45,712 nucleotides of DNA, from NCBI GenBank assembly GCA_030157785.1, contig JAOAUC010000046.1, positions 1-45,712 of the forward strand, given 5' to 3'. Shown here piece by piece: positions 10,301 to 25,300 of this stretch (positions are counted from its first letter, which is position 1; each line of letters begins with the position of its first letter). The notes beneath the pieces were generated by a model. That model was given only the letters and a program-made list of their open reading frames with translations. It was not told the origin of the DNA and did no database searches. Position numbers and translations under genes: made by a program. Source of the stretch: Zoogloea oleivorans (lineage in GTDB: Bacteria > Pseudomonadota > Gammaproteobacteria > Burkholderiales > Rhodocyclaceae).

Positions 10301-13300
10301 ATCGACCCCTACGGCCGTGCCGTGGTCAATCAGTATCCTTTCGCCGACGTGGATGTCACCACTGCCGCCTTCTCCGGTGACTACCTGCTGGTCATCGAAG
10401 GCCAGCCGGGCATCACGGGCTCGGCCAACTACAGCTTCAACCTGTCGCCGGCGCCCCTGTCGCAAATCGTTCCGATCACCATCGGCGATGTGCCGGGCAC
10501 CGACCTCGTGGTGTCCAACCTGGCGATTGCCGCTGTGTCCGGCGACATTCGCTCGGGCGGGCAGGTAAGCCTCAGCTGGGACATCACCAATGCCGGCAGC
10601 GTCGCCAGCAGCGGCTCCTGGAAAGACCAGGTCGTCGTTCGCAGTGCGTCCGGCGCGCTCATTTACACGGTACTGGTTGGCCATGACGAAGCCGTCGACG
10701 GTGCCCTGGCGGCGGGCGGGAAGCGTTCCCGCAGCGTCACACTGACGCTTCCCGATGGCAACCGGGGGGCCGGCGACCTGGTTTTCCGGGTCACCACCGA
10801 CGTGGAGAACTCGGTGGCCGAGCAAGGCTCGGGCGGCACGGCGGAGCTTAATAACGCGGCCGTGATCACCGTGCCCTCGGCACTGTCGCCCTACGCCGAC
10901 CTGCAGATATCCGGCCTCGACGTATCACCGGCCGGCGGCTGGGCGGGCGGCTCACAGGTCACCCTGCGCTGGCGCGAAACCAACATCGGCGTCGGGCCGA
11001 CCACCGCCAGCTGGTCCGACAGCATCCAGGTGCGCAACACCAGCAACAGCCAGACGGTCTTCCAGGGCGTGCTGCCGCACGACGCCTCGGCGCTTGGCGC
11101 GCTGGCTGCCGGCGCCTTCCGCGACCGTGAGCTGACCCTCGTATGGCCCGTCGGCACGGCCGGCATCGGGCGTTTCGAGTTCTCGGTGGCTGCCGATGCC
11201 GATGGCCAGATCTTCGAGAACAATGCAGCCGATAACGCCGAAGGCAACAACACCGCCACCCTGACGGTCAATTCCGCGCCCGACCTGCGCGTGGACAACC
11301 TGCGCACCTCGCCGGCGGCAAGCGAAGCCGGTGCGACGCTTACCGTGCTGTGGGACACCGTCAACGCCGGCATTGCGTCCACCGTAGCCGGCTGGAGCGA
11401 GCGTATCCGCGTCTACAACGCGGCCACCGGCGACACCCTGGTGGACTCGCGCCTGGCCTACGATCCGTCCCTTGGCGGCAACGGGCAGATCCTGCCCGGC
11501 GGCAGCCGCAGCCGGGCCTTCAGCGTCACCCTGCCGGACGGCCTGCGGGCGGTGGGTACCCTTACCGTCAGCATTACCACCGACGTCAACGGGCAGGTGG
11601 TCGAGCTCAACGACGGCAACACCGGCGAAGGCAACAACACCGCGTCGGTGAGCCTTGAGGTGACCAAGAAGAAGTACGCCGATCTCGCCCCGACCTTCTT
11701 CCAGGCCCCGCCCAGCGCCCGCGGCGGCGACACCGTGACGATCCGCTGGACCGTCACCAATCAGGGCGAGGCCGCCACCCCCAGCCAGTGGAGTGACCGC
11801 CTGGTCCTGAGCAGCGACAGCGTCTACGGCAATGCCGACGACGTGGTTCTCGTCAATGCGCCGCACTTCGGCATCCTCGCCCCGGGCGAGTCCTACACCC
11901 AGGAACGCCAGGTCGTCCTGCCCATGCGGGCCGATGGCGCCTACCGTTTGTTCCTGCGCAGTGACGTGAACCAGGAAGTGCTGGAGCCCGACACCCGCGG
12001 CAACAATACCTTCGGGCCGCAGATCATCAACATCGCAGCCCCCCACGCCGACCTCGTCGTCGAGGCCGTGTCGGCCCCGGCCGCGGCTCTCAGTGGCGAG
12101 TCGGTAAAGGTTTCCTGGCGCGTCCGCAACAACGGCGACACCACCACCGATTCGAGCCAGTGGAAGGATTTTGTCTACCTATCCACCGACACCACGCTGG
12201 ACGCCGCCGACACCCTGCTGGCCCAGGTGGACCGCAGCGGCCTGTTCCTGCCGGTGGGCGAAAGCTACACCGACTCGGCCAATGTCTTCCTGCAGCACGG
12301 CATCACCGGCAACTATTACTTCCTCGTCCGTACCGACGGCGACAACCGGGTCTACGAAGCCAACTTCGAGACCAACAACACCACCGCCGCCTTCCAGCGC
12401 ACGGCCATCACGCCGGCACCGCTGCCCGACCTGCAGATCACCGCCATCAGCCTGCCGGCCACGGCTGCCGCAGGCCAGCCGGTGCATGTGACATGGACCG
12501 GCACCAACACCGGTGGCGGCACCGCCAAGGGGCCATGGACCGACCGGGTTTACCTGTCGGCCAACGATGGTGTGTCCGGCGCCACCTACCTGGGTGACGT
12601 GACCCACACGGGCAACCTGGAGGCTGGCACCAGCTACACCGGCGCCCTCGACTTCAACCTGCCGTCCATCGCCGACGGGGCCTACAAGCTCATCGTTATC
12701 ACCGATCTGTCGAACCAGATCTACGAAGGCGTTTCCGGCAGCGCTGCCGAAGGCAACAACCAGACCGCCTCGGCCGCCAGCCTGCAGGTGGTCCATCCCG
12801 ACCTGCTGCCCGAGCAGCTCGACGCCCCGGCTACGGCGCTGTCCGGCAACCGGGTGACGCTCACCTACGTCATCCGCAACGCCGGCACCGGCCAGGCCGC
12901 TGGCAACTGGCTCGACCGGGTGTACCTGTCCCGCGACACCAGCATCGACGGTTCCGACACCCTGCTGGCCACCCGCAGCATCAGCGGTCCGCTGGCGGCG
13001 GGGCAGACCTACGGCGGCAGCGTGGATGTGGACCTGCCCCTCGGCGCCCAGGGCACCTACTACCTGCTGGTCTCGTCCGATGCGGCGGGCAACGTGCCCG
13101 AGCTCGGCGCCGAAGGCAACAACGTGGCGAGCCGCCAGCTGGATGTGACGCTGTCCGACTACGCCCAACTGGTCACTTCCGGTGTCGTTGCCCCGACCCT
13201 CACCATCGGTGATCCGGCGCAGATCAGCATCAGCTGGACGGTGTCCAACCAGGGCACCGGCTTTGGCCGCACGCCAAGGTGGACTGACGCCCTCATTGCG

Positions 13301-16300
13301 TCCACCGATACCATCGTCGGCAACGGCGACGACCGCATCGTCGGCGAGTTCGTTCACGACGGCGGGCTGGCGGTCGGCCAGTCCTATACGCGTACCGAAA
13401 CCTTCCTGCTGCCGGCCTACTTCCAGGGCCGCTACCATTTCTTCGTGCGCAGCGATTCGAAGAGCGAAGTCTTCGAAAACGGCAACGAGGCCGACAACGC
13501 CAGCGAATCGTCGAAGATCTTCGACGTGATGGCGATTCCGTACTCCGACCTGGTCGTCAGCGAGGCCGGCGTGCCCGTCGGTGCCAGCTCCGGCCAGAGC
13601 ATGAGCGTGTCGTGGAAGGTGAGCAATCAGGGCATCGGCCCGACCGACATCGCCGGCTGGAACGACGAGATCGTGCTGACCTCCGACGCTGCCGGCAACA
13701 ACGTGGTGGCCTACCTCGGCAGTTTCACCCACCTGGGCGTGCTTGCCGCCGGCGACAGCTACAGCCGCACCCAGGACGTGACGCTGCCCAACGGTTTGTC
13801 GGGCAACTATTACGTGCGCGTGCGCACCTTCGGGCCCTTCGAGTTCGTCTACACCGCCAACAACAGCCGGGTTGCCGGCCCGGTGAACGTGGCCCTGTCG
13901 CCGTCGCCCGATCTGCAGGTGACCGACATCCAGACCCCGGCCAGCGCCAGCGAAGGCGACTACATCGATATCAAGTGGACCGTCACCAACAACGGTCAGG
14001 CCAAGGCCGAAGGGGCGTGGACCGACACGGTGTTCATGCGCAAGGTGGGTCAGCCCAACGACCCGGGCATCTACCTGGGAACTTTCAGCTATGACGCTGG
14101 CGGGCTGGATGCCGGCAAGTACTACACCCGCACCGAGCGCTTCAAGCTGCCGGCGCGCACCGAAGGCGTGTACCAGGCGGTGGTGGTCACCAACCCCAAC
14201 GCGACGGTCTATGAATACGGCGGCGCTGCCACCAACAACACCGCGGCCGACGACCAGGTGCTGCAGGTGGCCCTGCTGCCACGCTCCGACCTGCAGGTCG
14301 GCATCGTCACCGCGCCGGCCCGCGCTTCGGCCGGTTCCACGGTGTCGCTGCGCTTTGCCATCATCAACCAGGGCACCGTGCCCACCAGCACGCCGCACTG
14401 GCGCGACAACGTTTACCTGTCCATCGACAACAAGCTCACCGGCGACGACCTGCTGATCGGCAGCTATGAAAACGGTGCCGCCCTCAATCCGGGCGAGCTC
14501 TACGCCACCGACACGGCGAGCATGCAGATCCCCATCCGCTACCGGGGCGACGTGTTCCTGATTGTCCAGGCCGACGGCAGCGGTTCGGCGGACGAATACC
14601 CCAACGACGCCAACAACATCAGCGCCGTACCGCTCTACGTCGAGCCTTATCCGCTGTCCGACCTGGTGGCCGGCAGCGTGGTGGCCCCGGCCCAGGCCGT
14701 GGAGGGCGCCAGCATCGAAGTGCGCTACACGGTGGCCAACAAGGGCAGCGGCACCACCGCCGGCAACAGCTGGACCGACACCGTCTGGCTGTCCCGCGAC
14801 AAGACCCGCCCCAACGCCGGCGGCAACAGCGCCATCCTGCTTGGCACAGTGCAGCACAACGGTTCGCTGGCGGTAGGCAGCAGCTACGACGTGATCACCA
14901 GGGTCAACCTGCCGGCACACATGAGCTCCGGCACTTACTACGTCACCGTGTGGAGCGACAGCTACGACGTCATCCTTGAAGACACGCTGGCCAGCAACCT
15001 CAACCCGGACGACCCCAACGAGCTCGACAACAACAACTACAAGGCCCGCGCCATCGACGTGATCGGCGGCTTCGAACCGCCGCCGCCCGACCTGAAGATC
15101 TCTGCGCTGAGCGCCTCGCCGACGGCGTCCACCAGCAGCGAGCTGAGCATCAACTGGAGCGTCGAAAACAGCGGTGCCGGCGAAGCGTCCGGCAGCTGGA
15201 ACGACGTGTTCTGGCTGTCCGACATGCCGACCCTTGGCGCCCAGGGCGCCAAGGTCTGGTATCTGGGCAGTGTTGCCCATAACGGCGGCGCCGCGCCGGG
15301 CAGCAGCTACAGCAACTCCGCCTCCTTTGCCCTCAACCCGGCGGCGGCAGGCAAGTACGTGCTCGCCTACACCGACTACAACCCGTACAAGGGCAAGCCC
15401 TACGACGTGGTCGAAGGCAACGAGGAAAACAACACCCGCACCACCGATACCAGCGTGACGGCGCTGCCGGCCGACCTGAAGGTGGTGACCATCGCTGCCC
15501 CGGCCGAGAACTTCTCCGGCGAAAAGACCACCGTCACCTGGACCGTGAAGAACTACGGCGGCACCGTCTGGGACGGCACCCGCTATTGGCTCGACAGCGT
15601 GTACCTGTCGCCCGACCCGGTCTTCCTGCCCGAGCGGGCCATCAGCCTGGGCACCTTCGTGCACAGCAACAAGGACGGCCTGGCCGCCGGCGCCAGCTAC
15701 ACCGAGAGCGCCGAAGTGACCCTGCCGCGCGGCATCGGCGGTAATTACTACCTCTATGTCATCACCGACGCCAACCCCTACGATCCGCGCTTCCCCAACG
15801 GCGAACTGGACGCCGGAGACAACGCCTACGCCCGTGACGTGATCTACGCCGGTTCGGCCTACGAAGGCATCGGCGGGCAGGACAACAACCGGGGCATCGG
15901 CAGCATTCCGGTCACCTACCGCGAGCCCGACCTCAAAGTCACCACCCTGGTCGTGCCGCCGGCCGGCGGCCAGTCGGGCAGCACGGTTACGGTGCAATAC
16001 ACGGTCACCAACATCGGCAACCGGGACACCCGCGAAATCAGCTGGTGGGACCGCCTCTTCCTGTCGAAGGATGGCTCCCTCGATACCTACGACCTGCAGC
16101 TTTCCGAAGCCCGCCACTACGGCATGCTCAAGGTCGGCGAAAGCTATACCGGCAACGCCACCTTCAAGCTGCCCGAAGGCATCTCCGGCAACTTCAGCCT
16201 GCTGGCTTTCACCGACTCTGAGGCCGACGCCCGCCTGGCGTGGTGGAACAGCAACATCGTTCCCGAATACCGCGGCGTCGGCATCAGTGCCGATGCCGAC

Positions 16301-19300
16301 TCGGTGCCCGAGTTCCGTGGTGAAGGCAACAACATCACCGTCACCGCGCTGCCGGTGGCCGCTGCGCCGCTGGCCGACCTGCAGGTCACTTCGGTGACGG
16401 CGCCGGAACACATTACCGTCGGCAACGACTTCACCGTCACCTACACCGTCGGCAACCTCGGCGGCGCCGGTACGCCGCCGGAGCAGGGCAGTTGGGAAGA
16501 CCTCATCTACCTGTCCCGCGATCCCTTGCTCGACCTGGACAGCGACCGCTACATGTGGAGCGTCCAGCACACCGGCGGCCTTGCCCAGAGTGCCAGCTAC
16601 ACGGTCAGCAAGACCCTCCGTGCACCCCTCGACATCAGCGGAGCATGGTACGTCTTCGTGGTCACCGACCCGGCCCGCGGCTCCGGGCGTGGCAAGGTTT
16701 TTGAGGGCGGCTTCGAGCGCAACAACGCGACCCCCAATTCGCCCCCGTCCATCTTCGAGCTGCCCCCGCCGGCCGACGTGGTGGTCGACGCCATCGAGTT
16801 TGGCGGCAGTGCCCGCGCCGGCGAAAGCCTGCACGTGGAATGGACCGTCTCCAACCACAGCACCAACCCGACCGCTGCCGGGTGGACCGACGCCGTCTAT
16901 CTGTCCGACGACAACATCTGGGACATCAACGACCGCCTGCTCGGCAAGACCACCCACAGCGGCGTGCTCGGCGCCGCCGGCAGCTACACGTCGACCCTCG
17001 ACGCCCTGGTTCCGCCCACCAAGCCGGGCCAGTACCGGGTCATCGTGCGTCCGGACATTTACAACGAAGTCTTCGAAGGCCCGTACCGTTCGGCCGGTGA
17101 AGCCAACAACTTCACGACCTCGCCGAACGTGCTCACCGTGGCCATCGACGAGCTGCACCTGGGCGTGGCACTGCCCACCACGCTGTCCACCGGGCAGAGC
17201 CGCGTCTACAAACTGACCGTGGGGCAGGGCGAAACCCTGAAGGTCAGCCTGACTGCCACCGACCAGGACGCCGCCAACGAAGTCTTCATCCGCTACGGTG
17301 ACGTGCCGGATGGCTACAACTACGACGCCACCTACGAAAACCCGCTGCAGGCCAACCAGACCGCGGTCATCCCCTTCACCAAGCCGGGGGATTACTACGT
17401 CCTGATCCGCGGCCACAGCGAGCCCAAGGCCAATGCCCAGGTCAAGCTGCTGGCCGAGGTGGTGCCCTTTGCCATCACCAGCGTGCATGTAGACCAGGGC
17501 GGCGACAGCCGCTGGGTCACCTTCGACGTGCGCGGTGCCAAGTTTGCCGATAACGCCATCCTCAAGCTGGTGCGGCCCGATGTGGCCGAATACGAGCCGG
17601 TGAAGTGGGAGGTGATGGACTCCACCTGGATCCGCGCCACCTTTGACTTCCGCGACGCGCCCCTCGGCCTGTACGACCTGAAGGTCATCAACCCGGACGG
17701 CAAGCAGGCCATCGACGCCTACCGCTTCCTCATCGAACGGGCGCTGGAGCCCGACGTGACCATCGGTCTCGGCGGGCCGCGCGTGCTGGCGGCCGGCGAA
17801 ACCGGCATCTACGGGGTGGCGCTGCAAAGCCTCACCAACGTGGACACGCCCTATGTGCGCTTCACCTTTGGCGTGCCCGAGATGGGCACCAACCAGTACG
17901 TCTACGATCTGCCCTTCCTCAAGTATTACAACAACCTGCGCGGCCAGCCCGACACCGGCGCTGCCGACGTGCCGTGGGCCAGCCTCGACTCGGCCACCAA
18001 CACCACCGGCCAGATCCTGTCCTCGGGCTACGCCTACGACGTGATTGCCGGCGGCTACGTGGGTGCGACTTTCAACGTCACCACCTATCCGCTGCTCAAG
18101 GCCCTGTCCACCCTCAACTGGGACGCCCTGCGGGTCGGCCTCTACGAGATGTACCCGGCGCTGGAGCCGATCCAGGCCCTGGCCGGCGGCCCCGAGTCCA
18201 TGCAGACCGCCTTGCCGGCCTACTGGGACCTGTGGCTGCAGGCCGGCTCTGAAGAGGGCCTGCCCGACGACTGCGTCATTCCCTTCATTCCGTACCGCTT
18301 CAACATCGTTGGCGCCGCCACTGCGATGACCCGCGAGGAGTTCATCGCCGACCAGACCCTCGAGGCCCTCAAGCTGCGTGCCGCCATCCTCGGCGACACC
18401 GACCTCGACGCGAAGATCGCCGCCACCGGCACCGACGACACCACGCTGGCCGAAAAGCGTGCTGCCATCGCCCTGCGCAACCTCGCCGCCGACCCGGAAG
18501 CGTGGGTCAATGCCTACCTGGCCGCGCTCGAGCAGGTCGGCATCATCCGTCCGGTGGATGAAGCACCGCCGATCCGCGAAGACATCAAGGTGATGAGCCT
18601 GATGAGCACGCTGGCCACCGGCATCCTGCTGGGCCCGGTGGGCGACCAGTTGCGCACCAGCGGCGACATCGTCGAGTTCTTCGCCAAGATCAAGACCTGG
18701 TATGGCGACACCCCGGCCACCAAGGCCGCCATCGACCACTACGAGCACCGCGAGAGCGACTGCCTGGAAGGCGACATCCCCGTACCGGCGCTGCCCAAGT
18801 ACGCCGACTACGACCTCCAGCTGTCGCACCCGACCTACTTCGAAACCTTCAACATCTTTGTGCCCTACGTGGGCTTCAGCAAGGACGGCGCCTCGGCGGC
18901 CACCATCGCACTGCCCGACTACGCCTCCGTGGCAGCGTCGAACACCCTCACCGCGCTCGATTTCTCGCGCCTCTACGAGCAGGCCATCAGCGACAGCCAG
19001 CTGGCGTCCCTGTCCGGCCCGCAGGGCTATGGTGTCGACCAGTTCCTGCCCGTTGGTCAGGCGCTGCCCTACACCGTCAAGTTCGAGAACCCGTCGGCGG
19101 CTTCCGGTTCGGTCACCGAGATCCGTGTCGTCAGCGAACTCGATCCGGCCCTCGATCCGACCACCTTCCGTCTTGGCGACATCAAGCTCGGCGACGTCAC
19201 CGTGCACATCCCGACGGGCCGGGCGCTGTTCCAGGGCGACTTCGACCTGCGCAACGCCAAGGGCTTCATCCTGCGCGTGTCAGCCGGCATTGACCCGACG

Positions 19301-22300
19301 ACCCACACCGCCTCGTGGGTCTTCCAGGCCATCGACCCGGAAACCGGCGAAGTCCTGCAGGACGCCACCCGCGGCCTGCTGCTGCCCAACTCGGGCGACG
19401 GCCGCGGCGTCGGTCAGCTCGGCTACACCGTCCAGCCCAAGGACGACCTGCCGTCCGGCACCCAGGTGAGTGCCAGCGCGGTGGTGCGCTTCAATTCCAT
19501 CGCGCCGCAGGAAACCCGCGTCCTCACCCAGACCCTCGACACCGGCGCGCCGGTGACCAGCCTCACTGCCACGCCGGTCAGCACCGGCGGCACCGACTAT
19601 GAAGTGCGCTGGACCAGCGTCGACGAAGACCGTGGTTCCGGCGTTGCCCACGTCACGGTTTACGTGGCCAAGGACGGCGGCGACTTCAAGATCTGGCTGC
19701 GTCAGACCACCGACACCTTCGGCATCTACGCCGGCGAGGCCGGCCATACCTACGAGTTCCTGGCCCTCGCCACCGACCACGCCGGCAACCGCGAAAAGGC
19801 GCCCGGCGGCGTGCAGGCGCCGGATGACGGCTCCGCCGCCAACCTCGGCGGCCTGCCCAGCTTCGGCGAAACCACTGCCGACCTGCCGGCCCCGGCGGCG
19901 CCCACCGCGCCGTCTACCAACTCGCTGTTCATCGAGGCCGAGAAGCAGATCCCGGCGGCCACGCCCCTGTCGAAGCTGCCCGAATTCACCGTCGTCGAGC
20001 GGCCCTTCACGGCCCAGGCCTATGCCACCGATTTCGTCGATAGCCATGGTGGAGTAGGGGCCCTGGCCATACTCGAACTGGCCGACGGCTCGGTGATCGC
20101 CAGCGGCGGCCCCAACCGGGGCTGGCTGTACCGCATCCCTCACGACGGCGGCCGTGCCCTGACGCCCTTTGTCGAGCTCGACGAGCCGATCTTCGATCTG
20201 GCCCTCGACGACAACGGCCAGCTGTGGGCCACCACCGGCGGCGGCTCCCTGCTGCGCCTCGACCTGGCCAGCGGCCAGATTCTGGCGCGCTTCGGCACCG
20301 GCATCACCCAGGCCCTGGCCATCAAGGCCAGTACCGGCGAGATCTACGTCTCCTCCGGCGACGGCATCGAAATCTTCAACCCGGTCACCGGCGAGTTCCG
20401 CCACTTCAGCGACGTGCGGGTGGACGATCTGGCCTTTGCGCCGGACGGCACCCTGTGGGGCAGCACCTGGCCGGCCCGCGGCGACGTGGTCACTTTCGAT
20501 CATCGCGGCCGTGCCACGGTGAAGGTGCGCCTCGATGGCGCGGTCGATTCCATCGCCTTCGGTCAGGTCGGCACGCGCCTCGAAGGCCTGCTCTTTGTAT
20601 CGAGCAATTCAACCAAGGGCGAAACCGGGGTGGCCCTCACCATGGTCGATCTGGTCAGCCTGCGCAGCGTCGAGATCGCCCGTGGCGGCTCCCGCGGCGA
20701 AACCGTGGTCGCCACCGCCGACGGCCGCGTGCTGGTCGCCGAAACGCACCAGATCGACGTCATCAGCCCCATCGTCGCGCCGCGCGTCATCGCCACCAAT
20801 CCGCCCGACCAGGCCATCGTGCCCTTGCCGCTGCCCGAGCTGAGCGTCCGCTTCGACCACGACATGTTTGTCGGCGACATCACCGACACGGCCTCGGTGA
20901 TCGATCCGGACAACTACGAAGTCGTGCGCCAGAACGGTGACAAGGTGCGCGTGCAGTCGGTGCGCTACGACGCCGCCTCGCGCACCGCGGTGCTCACTGT
21001 CGACCCGATGGAAGCGGACATCTACGAGCTGCGCATCCTCGCAACCGTCAAGAGCACCCAGGGCATGGCGCTGGGCGCGATGACCCGGGTTTCATTCACC
21101 GCGGCGATGGACTTCTCTGCCGTGGTGCGGCTGGGGATGGAGCTGACCCGCAGCGATCGGGCGAGCGGCACCGTCTCCTACGACGTCACCGTCACCAACA
21201 TCGGCGACTACGACCTGCTGCTGCCGCTGACCCTGGTTATCGACCCGGCGCGCTACTTCCAGGGCACGCCCCTGGGCGCAACGCTCAGCACCACCAGTAC
21301 CCTGTGGCTGATCGATCTCGGGCAGAAAGTGAGCGGCGGCGCCCTCAAGGCGGGCCAGTCCACCACCGCCATGACGGTCACCATCGGCAACAGCCTGGGG
21401 CAGCAGGTCAGCCTCGGCCATGGCATCTACGCCATGCCTTATCCGAACGTCCGGCCGGTCATCGACTCCACGCCGGAAACCCGGGCCACGGCTGCCACCG
21501 CCTACACCTACCAGGTCCAGGCCCACGACCCGGACGGCACCAGGCTCGCCTACCTCCTGCTCGATGCGCCGGAAGGCATGAGCGTGGACGCCAGCGGCCT
21601 GATCCGGTGGACGCCGACGGCGGCAAGCCCGGCCCAGGCCAGCGTGGTGCTGCGCACCTACGACACCCGCGGCGGCTACGCCAGCCAGGCTTTCGCCATC
21701 GATGTGAGTGGCGTGAACGAAGCGCCGGTGGTGGGAGCGTTCCCCGCCGTGATCGGCACCTCGGAAGGGGAGGAGACTGTTCTTTCCCTGTCCGCGATCG
21801 ATCCGGATGGTGATGCCCTGAGCTACTACGCCGACAACCTGCCCCCCGGGGCGGTCTTCGACAAGGCCCTCGGCGCCCTGGTATGGACGCCCGACTACAA
21901 CTCCGCCGGCACCTACAACGACGTCCAGCTTTACGTCAGCGACGGTATCCATACCGTCAGCCGCAGCTTCACGCTGCTGGTGTCGCCCACCAATGCGCCG
22001 CCCACCCTCAAGCCCGTGGTCGATCGCGTGGTGCGGGAAGGTGACCCGATCCGCATCGCCCTGCAAGGTGCCGATGCGGACAGCACCAGCCTCCGCTATT
22101 ACGCCGACTACCTGCCCGGCGGCGCCTTCATCGATCCGAACACCGGCGTGTTCACCTGGACGCCGACCTTCTTCCAGGCAGGTGACTGGACCATCGGCTT
22201 CGGCGTGACCGACGGCGACAACTTCGTCACCCGGCCGACCCGCTTCACGGTCCTCAACGTGAATGCCGCGCCGGTTTTCGACGAGCTCGGTTCGTGGATT

Positions 22301-25300
22301 GTTTACGAAAACCAGGTGCTGGATTTCCACGCCTTTGCTTTCGATCCGGACAACCCTGGCTACATTCCGCAGATCCGCATCAAGGACCCGGGCAATCCGG
22401 AGGCGCCGCCCACCCTGTCGCCCCTCGAGGGCACCGAGCCGACGGTCAGCTACGTTGTCTCCGGCCTGCCGCCGGGGGCCGAGTTCGATCCCGTTACGGC
22501 CGTTCTGCACTGGTTGCCGGGTTATCAGCAGGCCGGCACCTACAGCCTCACCTTCACGGCCACCGACGAGGGCAACGGTACCGGCAAGCCGCTGGCTACC
22601 ACCATCGTTGTGCCGGTCACCGTCAAGAACGCCAATCGGCCGCCGGAAGTGCCCGACGTGGCCACCCAGCAGGTTAGCCGCGACGGCGTGCTGGAACTGC
22701 CGGTCAGCATCACCGATCCGGACGGCAATCCGGTCACCCTCACGGCCACCGGCCTGCCGGCCTTTGCCAGCTTCGTCGATAACGGCAATGGCACCGGCAA
22801 GTTCGTGTTCGCACCCAAGACCGGCGACCGGGGCGATTACGAGATCGCCCTCACCGCCACCGACAACGGCGATGGCGACGGCCCCCTGTACGCTGCCGCC
22901 ACCACCAAGCGCTTCATCCTGCAGGCTGTATCGCCGTCCGAACCGCCGGTGCTCGGCCCGGTGGGCGACAAGGTCGCCCTGGTCGGGCAAAAGCTGGCCT
23001 TCACCGTGAAGGCTGCCGATCTGGATCAGGACAGCCTCATCTTCAGTGCCGAGGGCGTGGGCGGCGCGCTGCCCGCGGGCCTCACCCTCACCCCGCAAGT
23101 GGTGTATGGCACGGCCCTGGTGGAATTCACGCCCACCGCGGCGATGCTCGGTCAGAGCTTCCTGGTGCGGCTCAAGGTCAGCGACAACGGCAACAACGGT
23201 GCCGGCCCCGTGGGCAGCAGCGAGCAACTGGTGCGCATCAAGGTGCGCGACAGCAACCTTGCCCCGGTGCTGGCCCCGGTGGGCGAGCAGGCCCTGGCCG
23301 AAGGCCAGCCCCTCGAAGTACGCCTCACCGCGGTGGACCCGGATGGCGATGCACTCACCTACGCGGCGGCCAGCCTGCCGCCGGGAGCGAGTTTCGACGT
23401 CACCACCGGCGTGCTGCGGTGGACGCCGAACCTCTTCCAGGCCGGCACCTACGACAACATCCGGTTGTCCGTCAGCGACGGCATGGCCGAAAGTGCCGAA
23501 ACCATCCGCATCACCGTGGCCAACGTAAACCAGGCCCCGATCATCGTGCCGCTGTTCCCGCAGACCGGCCGGGAAAACGCCCAGGTCCAATTCACGCTGA
23601 CGGTGGGGGATCTGGACGGCGATCCGGTTGTCTTCTCGGCCCTCAGCGCCTTGCCCGATGGTTCGCGCTTCAACGCCCGCACTGGCCAGTTCTCCTGGAC
23701 GCCAGGCTATGACCAGTCCGGTGACTATCTGCTGCGCTTCTCCGCCGCCGATCCGGGCGGCCTGAAGTCGGAAACCAGCGTGCTGCTGTCCATCGCCAAT
23801 GTGAATCGGGCACCGGTACTGAAGGTTTCCAACCACACTGCGCTGCTCGGCCGGCCACTCGAATTTGCCATCAGCGGGCTGGATGCCGACACCGGTGCGG
23901 TGCTGGCCTACAGTGCCACCGGCCTGCCGGAAGGCGCCACGCTGGATGCCGTGACCGGCGTCATCAAATGGACGCCCGGCCCCGGCCAGGCGGGGGATTA
24001 CCTGGTCATGGCCAGAGTCTCCGACGGCTTCACCAGCAGCAGCCAGCCCTTGCTGCTGCGGGCTACGCTGACACCGCCGGCACCCAGCGTGGTCATCGAG
24101 CGCACCCCCAGCTTCCCGGTGGTGCCGGGGCAGGATGTCCTGATCCACGTGATCGCCGAGAGCTTCGGCGCCATTGCCAGCCAGCGCCTGTTTGTCGATG
24201 GCCAGGCTGTGACCCTGGATGCGGACGGCCGCGCCCACGTCATCGCCGGCACCGGCAGCCGGATGCAGATCCGTGCCGAAGCCACCGACGTGGATGGCCT
24301 GGTGGGCAGCACCGTCTCCGTCATCAAGATCAAGGACCCCGCCGACAAGGCGGCGCCTGCGCCCTTCTTCACGCCGCTGCTGGATAACGCCATCCTGCGC
24401 CACAGCACCGCCATCGTCGGCTCCGTCGGCGACAGCAACGTGGACAGCTGGAAGCTGGAGATCGCCCGCTACGGTTCGACCAACTGGACGACTCTCGCCA
24501 CCGGCGAGAACGCCGCCCTCAACGAGGCCCTTGCCACCCTCGATCCCTTCACCATCGCCAACGGTTTCTACACCCTGCGCCTGTCGGTGGCCGACATGAG
24601 CGGGCGCCGCGGCGAGGCGACGGCCTTCGTGGAAGTGAACACCGCCACCAAGACCGATCTCTACCAGCGCAGCGAAACCGACTTCACCGCCACCCTGGCC
24701 GGGCATGCCCTGGACTTCGTGCGGACGTACGACTCGACCCTCGCCAACGTTGCCGGCAGCTTCGGCTTCGGCTGGCACCTGGCCCTGCGCGACGTGGATC
24801 TGCAGACCGACGCGCCCCTCACCGGGCGGGAGGATGCCGGCGTCTTTGGCGGCTTTGCCGACGGGCAGCGCGTCTATCTGACCCTGCCGGACGGTCGTCG
24901 TGCGGGCTTCACCTTTGCGCCCGTACAGCACGACATCCCGGGCCTGCGCTACTACACGCCGGCCTTCGTGGCCGACCCGGGCGTTAACTGGCAGCTGGAC
25001 GCCGCCGATATCAAGTTGGTGAAGGCCGGCTCCCACTACTTCGAGCTGCTCAACTCCAACCCCTACAACCCGGCCTCCCTGCTGGATGTGCTGGCCCAGT
25101 ACACCCTCATTGCGCCCGATGGAACCCGCTACGGAATCATTGCCGGTGCGGGTGTGCGCGAGATCGAATTCACCGACGGCATTACGCTGGCGGTGACCGA
25201 CAGCGGCATCATCGCCAGCAATGGCGACACCCTGCAGTTCGTGCAGAACCACGCCGGCTTCATCGATGGCGTGCTGACGCCGGATGGCCGCCAGTTCTTC

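Larger units (their letters stand above)
1571..10470 (+). repeat. PPC-like A/B module array, 12 pairs
   Basis: About 24 beta-sandwich modules of roughly 105 residues resemble the bacterial pre-peptidase C-terminal (PPC) domain. They alternate in two types. Type A has the pattern GSI-GQxDRYxFTL ... WSLxGPRG ... GDYTLTVDG. Type B has SGTLDPGxxTxVYRFDAxAGD ... WRLLDPFG ... YTLLIEG. A-type starts fall near 1571, 2190, 2820, 3460, 4080, 4700, 6040, 7310, 7930, 8570, 9205 and 9840, a pitch of about 620-640 bp. The two larger gaps hold the LamG domains. The array is the extended stalk of the N-terminal third of the protein. Confidence 0.8.
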
